From Clostridiales bacterium (GTDB taxonomy: Bacteria > Bacillota > Clostridia > Oscillospirales > Oscillospiraceae), in the NCBI GenBank assembly GCA_019423635.1, contig JAHZBA010000002.1, positions 1 to 64,000 on the forward strand: a stretch of DNA of 64,000 bases, read 5' to 3'. Positions within the stretch are counted from its first letter, which is position 1. Each line of letters starts with the position of its first letter. Both the position numbers and the translations under genes were made by a program. The notes under the pieces were generated by a model. The model had not been told where the DNA came from. It worked only from the letters and a program-made list of their open reading frames with translations, and made no database searches. Positions 54,708-62,588 of the stretch are shown here, one piece after another.

Positions 54708-55211
54708 TCAGTAGGTGCTGATGTCCAGGCTCTCGTCGTCCTGTCCCTTCTCCACGGCGCGGATCTCCATGTCATAGCTCTGGCCCGGCCCTGTGGTCAC
54801 CTGGACCCGCTCCCCCACCCGATGGCCCAGCAGCGCCCGGCCCACGGGGGACTCCTTACTGATGAGGCCCTTCAGGGCGTCCTGGCGCAGGGTGGTGACG
54901 ATGCGGAGCGTCATCTCCCGCTTCATCAGCTCATGGTAGACCGTCACCCGATCAAAGAGGCCCACCGTGTCCGCGGTGTCCTCCACCTTGATGACCTTCG
55001 CGGTGCGGATCATGCGCTCCAGGTAGCGGATGCGGCTGTCATTGCGGTTTTTCGCCTGCTTGGCGCATTTGTACTCGTAGTTCTCGCTGAGGTCCCCAAA
55101 GGCCCGGGCAGTCTGGACCTCCTCAATCAGCTGGGGACGAAGGACGCGGGTGCGGTGGTCGATTTCCTCCTGCATTTTCCGGATGTCTACTTCCGTCAAT
55201 TCGTCATACAT
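54708..55211 (-). CDS. greA: Transcription elongation factor GreA
   Basis: 167-residue Gre factor that rescues backtracked RNA polymerase by stimulating transcript cleavage. N-terminal coiled coil with the tip acidic residues in GDLSENYEYKCAK (Asp/Glu), and the C-terminal FKBP-like domain with LISKESPVGRALLGHRVGERVQV in residues 116-138. The family usually starts with a TxxG..L..EL pattern; here it begins LTEVDIRKMQEEID. It is minus strand, upstream of no obvious partner. Confidence 0.9.
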   Translation of the reverse strand: MYDELTEVDIRKMQEEIDHRTRVLRPQLIEEVQTARAFGDLSENYEYKCAKQAKNRNDSRIRYLERMIRTAKVIKVEDTADTVGLFDRVTVYHELMKREMTLRIVTTLRQDALKGLISKESPVGRALLGHRVGERVQVTTGPGQSYDMEIRAVEKGQDDESLDISTY

Positions 55212-55319
55212 GACACGTCACCTCTCAGGGGAGTCTCTCACAAATCATTCCCGTGCAATCGCCGGAGCTGCACTCCGGACTCCGGCAGGGGGCAGCCCCC
55301 TGCGCCCCGGCGGCAGACC

Positions 55320-56252
55320 TCAATCCGCAAACAGCGGCGTGGACAGATACCGGTCCCCGGTATCCGGCAGCAGCGCCACGATGGTCTTCCCCTCGTTCTC
55401 CGGCCGCCGGGCCAGCTCCATGGCCGCCCAGACCGCCGCGCCGGAGGAGATGCCCACCAGCACGCCCTCCGACCGCCCCACCAGCCTGCCGGCGGCAAAG
55501 GCGTCCTCGTCCCGCACGGGAAGGACCTCATCGTAGATCCCCGTGTCCAGCACCTCCGGGACAAAGCCCGCGCCGATGCCCTGAATCTTGTGGCTTCCGG
55601 CGGTCCCTTTACTCAGCACCGGGGACCCGGCGGGCTCCACCGCCACCACCTTCACATGAGGATTTTTTTCCTTGAGATACGCTCCCACGCCGGTGATGGT
55701 GCCGCCGGTGCCCACGCCGGCCACGAAGATGTCCACCTTCCCCTCCGTGTCCTCCCAGATCTCCGGACCCGTGGAGGCCCTGTGGGCGGCGGCATTGGCC
55801 GGGTTGACAAACTGGCCGGGGATGAAGCTGCCCGGAATCTCCGCCGCCAGCTCCTCTGCCCTGGCAATGGCCCCTTTCATGCCCTTGGCCCCCTCGGAGA
55901 GCACCAGCTCCGCGCCGTAGGCCTTCATCAGCTGCCGGCGCTCTACGCTCATGGTCTCCGGCATCACAATGATGATCCGATAGCCCCGGGCCGCGGCCAC
56001 GGAGGCAAGGCCGATGCCGGTATTGCCGGAGGTTGGCTCAATAATGACCGAGCCCTCCTTCAAAAGGCCCCGGGCCTCCGCGTCGTCGATCATGGCCCTG
56101 GCCACCCGGTCCTTCACGCTGCCGGCGGGGTTGAAATACTCCAGCTTGCCCAGAATCCGGGCCCTGAGGCCCTGCTGCTTCTCTATCTGTGTCAGCTCCA
56201 GCAGCGGCGTCCCGCCGATCAGCTGGTCCGCAGAGGTATAAATTCTGCTCAT
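55320..56252 (-). CDS. cysK: Cysteine synthase A (O-acetylserine sulfhydrylase)
   Basis: 310-residue PLP enzyme that makes cysteine from O-acetylserine and sulfide. GGTPLLEL, the PLP-Lys segment NPAGSVKDRVA (Lys near residue 45), EPTSGNTGIGLA (around 72), GVGTGGTITG (around 180) and SSGAA near the C-terminus are intact. I prefer ATG 56252 with AGGAGG 9 nt away; a GTG at 56255 is adjacent. The leader carries a palindrome GAATTCC..GGGATTC near the promoter, which suggests a CymR-like cysteine repressor. Confidence 0.95.
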   Translation of the reverse strand: MSRIYTSADQLIGGTPLLELTQIEKQQGLRARILGKLEYFNPAGSVKDRVARAMIDDAEARGLLKEGSVIIEPTSGNTGIGLASVAAARGYRIIIVMPETMSVERRQLMKAYGAELVLSEGAKGMKGAIARAEELAAEIPGSFIPGQFVNPANAAAHRASTGPEIWEDTEGKVDIFVAGVGTGGTITGVGAYLKEKNPHVKVVAVEPAGSPVLSKGTAGSHKIQGIGAGFVPEVLDTGIYDEVLPVRDEDAFAAGRLVGRSEGVLVGISSGAAVWAAMELARRPENEGKTIVALLPDTGDRYLSTPLFAD

Positions 56253-56338
56253 CACGCGTCTCCTCCTGATGCTCTCATGAAATTTGACGTCCCTCCACCC
56301 GTCCGGCAGCTCTGTCGGGCTGGTGGAATCGCCGTCTT

Positions 56339-56397
56339 GAATTCCTACTATTTTTATAGGTTAATGGGATTCTACGCCGCAAAGGCCGAAATGTCAA
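56339..56397 (-). promoter_or_regulatory. cysK promoter with inverted repeat operator
   Basis: On the minus strand TTGACA (complement of 56392-56397), 17-nt spacer and TAGAAT (complement of 56369-56374). From the -10 onward lies GAATCCC...GGAATTC (56339-56372), a spaced inverted repeat like the sites of the Rrf2-type regulator CymR; assignment is by resemblance only. The remaining part of the gap (56398-56692) is AT-rich leader sequence ahead of mglB with no gene seen. Confidence 0.68.
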
Positions 56398-56692
56398 GGA
56401 AAATTCTCCAGAACCCGGACAGCCTTCCATCCCTGCGAAGGCCCGGCTTTTTTATCAGCATATCACACCGGCGCTTTTTTGTCCAGATTCCGGAATTTTT
56501 CCGCCGCCAAGCAACAAATCCGCCGGTTTTTTCCGTATCAGAAAAGTTTTTTGCTACAAGAGCGAAGAATTTTCTATCGTCTTTCCCGCCGGCGCAGGCT
56601 AAAATACATCTTGAGTTCCGGATGCGCCGCAGCCGCGGCAGACTTCCGAACCCAATTCGTCTCACGAACACAATTTTTAAGGAGGAACTCAG

Positions 56693-57826
56693 ATGAAGAA
56701 GATTCTTGCAATGATCCTTGCTCTTGTCATGTGCCTGTCTCTGGCCGCCTGCGGCGGCGGCAGCAACACTCCCCCTGCCGACGCCAACAACGGCGGCGGC
56801 GAGGGCGACGCTCCCGCCAGCGAGCTGAACGTGGGCGTGTTCTATTACACCTTTGCCGACGCCTATATCACCACCGTCCGCACCGCCATGGGCGACAAGC
56901 TCAACGCCGCCGGCATCACCTTCCAGGACTATGACGGCGCCAACAACCAGGCCACCCAGCTGGACCAGATCAACACCGCCATCACCAACGGCGCCAATCT
57001 GCTGATCGTCAACATCGTGGAAACCTCTTCTCCCGACGCCGCCCAGCAGGCCTGCGACGCCGCCAAGAACGCCGGCATCCCCATCGTGTTCTTCAACCGC
57101 GAGGTGGCCAACGAAGTGGTCAACAGCTATGAGAACTGCGCCTTCGTGGGCACCGACGCCCCCGAGGCCGGCCACATGCAGGGCGAGATGATCGGCGACT
57201 TCCTGCTGGCCAACTATGACGCCGTGGATCTCAACGGCGACGGCACCATCTCCTACGTCATGTTCAAGGGCCAGGAGGGCAACGCCGAGGCCGAGTACCG
57301 CACCCAGTACGCCGTGGAGGATGCCAACGCCAAGCTGACCGCCGCCGGCAAGCCCGAGCTGTCCTTCTACAACGCCGGCAACGCCGACAAGTACCTGGTG
57401 GACCAGGCTGGCGCGTGGTCCTCTCAGGCCGCCACCGACTACATGACCACCATCCTGGCCGAGTACTCCGAGGCCAACGGCAACATGGTGGAGCTGGTCA
57501 TCGCCAATAACGACGGCATGGCTGAGGGCGCCGTGGCCGCTCTGCAGGCTGCCGGCTATAACCTGGGCAATGACGAGGATGGCAAGCCCACCTCCACCGT
57601 GATCCCCGTCTACGGCGTGGACGCCATGGACTCCGCCGTGCAGAAGATCGAAAACGGCCAGATGACCGGTACCGTCAAGCAGGACGGCGACGGCATGGCC
57701 GAGACCATCGTCACCCTGGTGAAGAACATCAGCGACGGCGCTGCTCTCATGGACAACACCTCCAGCATGAACGTGGACTCCGGCGTGGCGAAGATCCGTG
57801 TGCCTTACGCCAAGGTCACTGCCTGA
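56693..57826 (+). CDS. mglB: Galactose/methyl-galactoside-type ABC substrate-binding lipoprotein
   Basis: 377-residue type I sugar-binding protein with lipobox LSLAACGGG (Cys near residue 19). The mature domain has NVGVFYYTFADAYITTVRTAM, the LDQINTAITNGANLLIVNIVE pattern and a calcium-binding loop DLNGDGTISY (about residues 182-191), as in MglB. It captures galactose, glucose or methyl-galactosides for MglAC. ATG 56693 follows AAGGAGGA. Codon use is biased to strong expression. Confidence 0.92.
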   Translation: MKKILAMILALVMCLSLAACGGGSNTPPADANNGGGEGDAPASELNVGVFYYTFADAYITTVRTAMGDKLNAAGITFQDYDGANNQATQLDQINTAITNGANLLIVNIVETSSPDAAQQACDAAKNAGIPIVFFNREVANEVVNSYENCAFVGTDAPEAGHMQGEMIGDFLLANYDAVDLNGDGTISYVMFKGQEGNAEAEYRTQYAVEDANAKLTAAGKPELSFYNAGNADKYLVDQAGAWSSQAATDYMTTILAEYSEANGNMVELVIANNDGMAEGAVAALQAAGYNLGNDEDGKPTSTVIPVYGVDAMDSAVQKIENGQMTGTVKQDGDGMAETIVTLVKNISDGAALMDNTSSMNVDSGVAKIRVPYAKVTA

Positions 57827-57864
57827 TCCCGGACAACGTTCGCCCCAAACTGACAACGCAGCGG

Positions 57865-57897
57865 AGCGGGGCTGTCGCATCGACAGCCCCGCTTCTC
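57865..57897 (+). terminator. Attenuator hairpin between mglB and mglA
   Basis: AGCGGGGCTGTCG-CAT-CGACAGCCCCGCT, perfect 13-bp stem, followed by TCTC. It probably causes partial termination, so mglB exceeds mglA/C. Confidence 0.8.
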
Positions 57898-58040
57898 CCT
57901 TCCAAAAAGCGGCAGCGCATTTCTGAGGCGCCGGTGCGCATTCTATCAAACAAAGCTTCTTTGGAGCTTCTGCCTGGACCGCCTTGTCCGGAAAGGCGGC
58001 TGAGGCAGGAGCGTCAAATTGAGCAAAGGAGGAGAAGATT

Positions 58041-59540
58041 ATGGATCAGCCGGCATTGCTGGAAATGCGAGGCATTACCAAGGAGTTTCCCGGCGTCAAG
58101 GCGCTGGACGGCGTCAACCTCACCGTCCGGCCCGGCACCGTCCACGCGCTGATGGGCGAGAACGGCGCAGGAAAATCCACCCTGATGAAGTGCCTCTTCG
58201 GCATCTATGCCAAAGACAGCGGCACCATCACCCTGGAGGGGAAGGAGATCAACTTCAAAAGCTCCAAGGAGGCCCTGGAAAACGGTGTGGCCATGGTGCA
58301 CCAGGAGCTCAACCAGGCCCTGACCCGCAGCGTCACGGACAATCTGTGGCTGGGCCGCTACCCGAAGGTGGGCGGCATCATGGTCAGCGAGGGCATCATG
58401 CGCAAACGCACCCGGGAGATCTTCGAGGAGCTGGAGGTCCATGTGGACCCCAGAGCCATCATGTCCACGCTGCCGGTCAGCCAGCGGCAGATGGTGGAGA
58501 TCGCCAAGGCCGTCAGCTACGACGCCAAGGTCATCGTCTTTGACGAGCCCACCTCCTCTTTGACCGAGGTGGAGGTGGAGCACCTGTTCCGCATCATCAA
58601 CATGCTGCGCAGCAAGGGCTGCGGCATCATTTACATCAGTCACAAGATGGAGGAGATCCTCCGGATCAGCGATGATGTCACCATCATGCGGGACGGCCAG
58701 TGGGTGGCGACCCGCCCCGCCAAGGAGCTGACCATGGACGAGATCATCCGCCTCATGGTGGGCCGGGAGCTGACCAACCGCTTCCCCCCCAAGGACAACA
58801 CCCCCGGCGAGGTCATCCTGGAGGTGGAGCATCTCTCCGGCAAGTACACCCGCCTGAAGGACGCCTCCTTCCAGCTGCAAAAGGGGGAGATCCTGGGTAT
58901 CGCCGGTCTGGACGGCTCCGGCCGCACGGAGGTGCTGGAAAATCTCTTCGGCGCCATGACCAAGGGCGGCGGCACCATCCGGCTCCACGGCCGGGAGATC
59001 CAGAACAAAACCCCCCGGGAGGCCATCAAAAACGGCTTCGCCCTGTTGACAGAGGAGCGCCGGGCCACCGGCATCTTCGGCATCCGGGACATCCTGGACA
59101 ACACCGTCATCTCCAACCTCAAGAGCTACCTCATGGGCGGCATCTGCCTCAGTGACAAGAAGATGCAGGAGGACACCGCCTGGTCCATCCAGGCCATGCG
59201 CATCAAGACCCCCAGCCAGAAAACCCAGATCCGCTCCCTCTCCGGCGGCAACCAGCAAAAGGTCATCATCGGCCGCTGGCTTCTGACCAAGCCGGAGGTG
59301 CTGTTGCTGGATGAGCCCACCCGGGGCATCGACGTGGGCGCGAAATACGAGATCTACCAGCTCATCATCAACCTGGCCAAGGAGAACAAGGGCGTCATCA
59401 TGGTCTCCTCGGAGATGCCGGAGCTTCTGGGCGTGTGCGACCGGATTCTGGTCATGTCCGGCGGCCAGCTCGCCGGCGAGGTCGACGCAAAGAACACCAG
59501 CCAGGAGGAGATCCTCACCCTGGCGGCCAAATATGTGTAA
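58041..59540 (+). CDS. mglA: Sugar ABC transporter dual ATP-binding protein
   Basis: 499-residue protein with two fused ABC domains. Domain 1 has Walker A GENGAGKSTLMKCL (about 40-53) and VSQRQMVEIAKAV; domain 2 has GIAGLDGSGRTEVLENLFG in place of a standard Walker A, the signature LSGGNQQKVIIGRWLL and Walker B LLLDEPTRGID. This degenerate second site is normal for MglA/RbsA. ATG 58041 follows AAAGGAGGAG. Confidence 0.95.
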   Translation: MDQPALLEMRGITKEFPGVKALDGVNLTVRPGTVHALMGENGAGKSTLMKCLFGIYAKDSGTITLEGKEINFKSSKEALENGVAMVHQELNQALTRSVTDNLWLGRYPKVGGIMVSEGIMRKRTREIFEELEVHVDPRAIMSTLPVSQRQMVEIAKAVSYDAKVIVFDEPTSSLTEVEVEHLFRIINMLRSKGCGIIYISHKMEEILRISDDVTIMRDGQWVATRPAKELTMDEIIRLMVGRELTNRFPPKDNTPGEVILEVEHLSGKYTRLKDASFQLQKGEILGIAGLDGSGRTEVLENLFGAMTKGGGTIRLHGREIQNKTPREAIKNGFALLTEERRATGIFGIRDILDNTVISNLKSYLMGGICLSDKKMQEDTAWSIQAMRIKTPSQKTQIRSLSGGNQQKVIIGRWLLTKPEVLLLDEPTRGIDVGAKYEIYQLIINLAKENKGVIMVSSEMPELLGVCDRILVMSGGQLAGEVDAKNTSQEEILTLAAKYV

Positions 59541-59564
59541 TCAAGAAGGAGAGGAGCGAACGAT

Positions 59565-60632
59565 ATGAGTAACGAATCCAAAGCACAGGAGAAAGAGGCC
59601 CGGGCCAGACAGCCCTGGACCAGTCAGCGGGTTCTGGACCTGATTTTGAACAACGCGCTGATTATCATCATGGTCATCGCGGTGATCTACATCGCCTTTA
59701 AGAACCCCAACTTCATCAAGCCCGCGTCCCTCATCAACATCCTGGCCCAGACCTGCGCCTACCTGCCGGTGGCTCTGGGCGTGGGCGGGTGCATCGTGCT
59801 GACGGGCACGGACCTGTCCGCCGGCCGCATCGTGGGCCTGACGGCCTGCATCTCCGCGTCTCTCCTTCAGGCGGTGGACGCCGCCTCCAAGATGTGGGTC
59901 AACATCACGCCGCCCCCCATTTTGCTGGTGCTGCTGCTGGCCATGGTGCTGGGCGCGCTGATCGGGGCCTTCAACGGCTTCTTTGTGGCCAAGTTCAAGC
60001 TGCACCCCTTCATCGTCACCCTGGCCACGCAGCTGATCGTCTACACGGCGCTGCTGCTGTACGTCAAGGCCGGCAACAACAACGGCATGGCCATCTCTGG
60101 CCTTGACAAGTCCTACAGCGGCTTCATCACCGGCTCGCTGCCCTTTGCCAAGATCGCCGGCACCCCCATTCCCAACTACGTCTGGATCGCGGTGGTGTGC
60201 ACCATCATCATGTGGTTCATCTGGAACAAGACCACCTTCGGCAAGAACATGTTCGCTCTGGGCGCCAACGAGGAGGCGGCCCGGGTCTCCGGCGTCAACG
60301 TGTTTGCCACCACCATCATGGTCTTCGCCCTGGCCGGCGCCATGTACGCCGTCACCGGCTTCATTGAGGGCGCCCGGGTGGCCTCCAACACCGCCAACAC
60401 AGGCCTCAACTACGAGGCCGACGCCATCGCGGCCTGCGTCATCGGCGGCGTCAGCTTCGTCGGCGGCATCGGCAAGATCCGCGGCATCGTCATCGGCGTG
60501 GTGATGCTCCGGCTGATCTTCGTGGGACTGAACATGGTCAACGTGCCCCAGGACCTCATCTACCTGGTCAAGGGCGCCATTATCCTGTTCGCCTGCGCGC
60601 TGGATATGCGCAAGTATCTGGTGAAGAAGTAA
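59565..60632 (+). CDS. mglC: Sugar ABC transporter permease
   Basis: 355-residue permease of the MglC/RbsC type. Helices begin with NALIIIMVIAVIYIAF (residues 28-43); then VALGVGGCIVLTGTDLSAGRIVGL (the conserved GTDLSAGR loop), VLGALIGAFNGFFVAKFKLHPFIVTLAT, and the ATPase-contacting loop FGKNMFALGANEEAARVSGVN. ATG 59565 follows GGAGAGG. It is 24 nt after mglA. Confidence 0.94.
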   Translation: MSNESKAQEKEARARQPWTSQRVLDLILNNALIIIMVIAVIYIAFKNPNFIKPASLINILAQTCAYLPVALGVGGCIVLTGTDLSAGRIVGLTACISASLLQAVDAASKMWVNITPPPILLVLLLAMVLGALIGAFNGFFVAKFKLHPFIVTLATQLIVYTALLLYVKAGNNNGMAISGLDKSYSGFITGSLPFAKIAGTPIPNYVWIAVVCTIIMWFIWNKTTFGKNMFALGANEEAARVSGVNVFATTIMVFALAGAMYAVTGFIEGARVASNTANTGLNYEADAIAACVIGGVSFVGGIGKIRGIVIGVVMLRLIFVGLNMVNVPQDLIYLVKGAIILFACALDMRKYLVKK

Positions 60633-60695
60633 AACATTCCCCTCTCCCCTGTGGGGACTGGGGCGGGAGGGTGCGTACGGCTTGTGCGCGCCCTC

Positions 60696-60723
60696 TTGAT
60701 TTTTGGGAAATTTGTGGCATACT
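60696..60723 (+). promoter_or_regulatory. Possible promoter of the YesN/YesM-type pair
   Basis: TTGATT (60696-60701), 16-nt spacer, CATACT (60718-60723); 23 nt before the regulator start. Weak -10. Confidence 0.5.
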
Positions 60724-60746
60724 GAAAGAGATGAGGAGGCGCGAAG

Positions 60747-62315
60747 ATGGAGCTGTACCGGGTCTTGCTGGCAGACGACGAGGAGGATATCCGGGTGGGC
60801 ATCAGCCGGAAAATGGACTGGGAGGGCCTGGGCTTCACTTTGGTGGGCGAGGCCGCCAACGGCCAGGACGCCCTGGAGCTGGCGGAGACTCTGCGGCCGG
60901 ATGTGGTTCTCACCGACATCAAAATGCCCTTCCTGGACGGACTGACCCTGTGCCGCCTTCTGACGGAGCAGCTGCCCGCCTCCAAATTCGTGGTCTTCTC
61001 CGGCTTTGACGACTTTGAGTACGCCAAGCAGGCCATTCAGATGAATGTGTCGGAGTATATTCTCAAACCCATCAACGCCTCGGAGCTCACCGCCGTGCTG
61101 CAAAAGCTCCGGGCGGAGCTGGACCAGGAGCGGACGGAGCGGCAGAATATGGAGTCCCTCCGCCGCCAGTACGCGGAGAGCCTGCCGGTTCTGCGGGAGC
61201 TCTTCTACAGCCGCCTGCTGGACGGCCGGGTGCCGCCGGGGCAGGAGGCCGCCCAGGCCCTGCGCCTTGGCATCGACCTCTCCGGGGAAAGCTGGGCGGC
61301 GGCCCTGACCCATATCGGCGGCGAGGTCCGGGACACCATGGCCTCCCTGTCCGTGCTGCGGCTGCTGGAGGAGCAGCTGAGCGGCTGCCGTACCTTCTTC
61401 TACAACGACGCCGCGGCCCTGATCGCCCCACTGACTCAGGAGTTCACCATCTACGCCCTGATCCAGGCGTTGGACCGGGTCTGCTCCCTGGCGGAGTCCT
61501 ACCTGGGCCTGACGCTGACCATCGGCGTGGGCGCCCCCTGCGGCCAGATCTCCGGGCTGGTCCACTCCGCCGCCGGAGCCCGGTCCGCCCTGGACTACCG
61601 GACCTTCGTGGGCCGGGGCCGGGCCATCTATATCGGCGACCTGGAGCCGGACTGCGGCGGCCGCCTGGCCTTTGACGAAGCCGACGAGCGTGCCCTCTCC
61701 TCTGCGGTGAAGCTGGGCGGGGAGGACGAGGTTCGGGCGGCTGTGGAGGCCCTGACGGAGAAGGTCCGCACCTCCAACCCCGCCCCCGGTCAATACAACC
61801 TCTTCTTTTTGGAGCTGCTGACCTGCCTTTTGAAGCTGACCCGCCGGGCGGATCTCCGGCTGGAGGACGTCTTTGGAGAGCACTTCACCGGCGCCCTCCA
61901 GGCCACGGACTTCCCCTCGGTGGAGGCCATGGGCCAGTGGTGCCTGGAGCGGTGCCTGCGGATTCAGACCCTGATCCACCGCCAGCGGACGGACTCCGCC
62001 GACCGCACCGTGGAGCTGGCCAAGGACTTCATCCACCAGAACTACGGCGACAGCGGCCTGTCCGTGGAGCGGCTGTGCGCCTATCTCCACCTCAGTCCCG
62101 CCTACTTCTCCACCCTCTTCAAGCGGGAGACCGGCATGAGCTTCACCGCCTACGTCACCGTGGAGCGGATGGAGGCCGCCGCCGAGGCCCTGCGGGGTAC
62201 GGAGGACAAGACCTACCTCATCGCCCGCCGCTGCGGGTATGAGGACCCCAACTACTTCAGCTACGTGTTCAAACGCCATTTCGGCGTGACCCCCACGAAA
62301 TTCCGCGCCGGATAG
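60747..62315 (+). CDS. AraC-type response regulator (YesN-like)
   Basis: 522-residue regulator. N-terminal receiver: ADDEEDIRVGI with acidic pocket, the phosphorylated Asp in VVLTDIKMPFLDGL (about residue 54) and the Lys in YILKPINASE. A middle linker domain (about 130-400) precedes a C-terminal AraC DNA-binding domain with VERLCAYLHLSPAYFSTLFKRETGMSF in residues 437-463 and DPNYFSYVFKRHFGVTP. It directly follows mglBAC, so it probably controls sugar uptake genes together with the kinase encoded next. Confidence 0.92.
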   Translation: MELYRVLLADDEEDIRVGISRKMDWEGLGFTLVGEAANGQDALELAETLRPDVVLTDIKMPFLDGLTLCRLLTEQLPASKFVVFSGFDDFEYAKQAIQMNVSEYILKPINASELTAVLQKLRAELDQERTERQNMESLRRQYAESLPVLRELFYSRLLDGRVPPGQEAAQALRLGIDLSGESWAAALTHIGGEVRDTMASLSVLRLLEEQLSGCRTFFYNDAAALIAPLTQEFTIYALIQALDRVCSLAESYLGLTLTIGVGAPCGQISGLVHSAAGARSALDYRTFVGRGRAIYIGDLEPDCGGRLAFDEADERALSSAVKLGGEDEVRAAVEALTEKVRTSNPAPGQYNLFFLELLTCLLKLTRRADLRLEDVFGEHFTGALQATDFPSVEAMGQWCLERCLRIQTLIHRQRTDSADRTVELAKDFIHQNYGDSGLSVERLCAYLHLSPAYFSTLFKRETGMSFTAYVTVERMEAAAEALRGTEDKTYLIARRCGYEDPNYFSYVFKRHFGVTPTKFRAG

Positions 62316-62588
62316 CGCCAATCCTCCAACTTCCCGACGGCCACGATTTGCAGGGTGCGGGGAGGTGAGTTGGCCCGGCGGGCCAGGAGACGCCGGTCAG
62401 GGCCGCGGAGGCGGCGCGCTATGATGCACGGTGCGTTTGCGGCGTGCCCAGTGGTCACGCCCTACAAGCCGGCGGCAACACGATGGGATGAACATGGAGC
62501 GCGGCAGGGGGCCGTTTCCGCGGGTCTGTCCCGGGGCGGATTTTCCGGGAACACCGCGCCACATCGGGCCTTATAAGGGGGGAAGACC

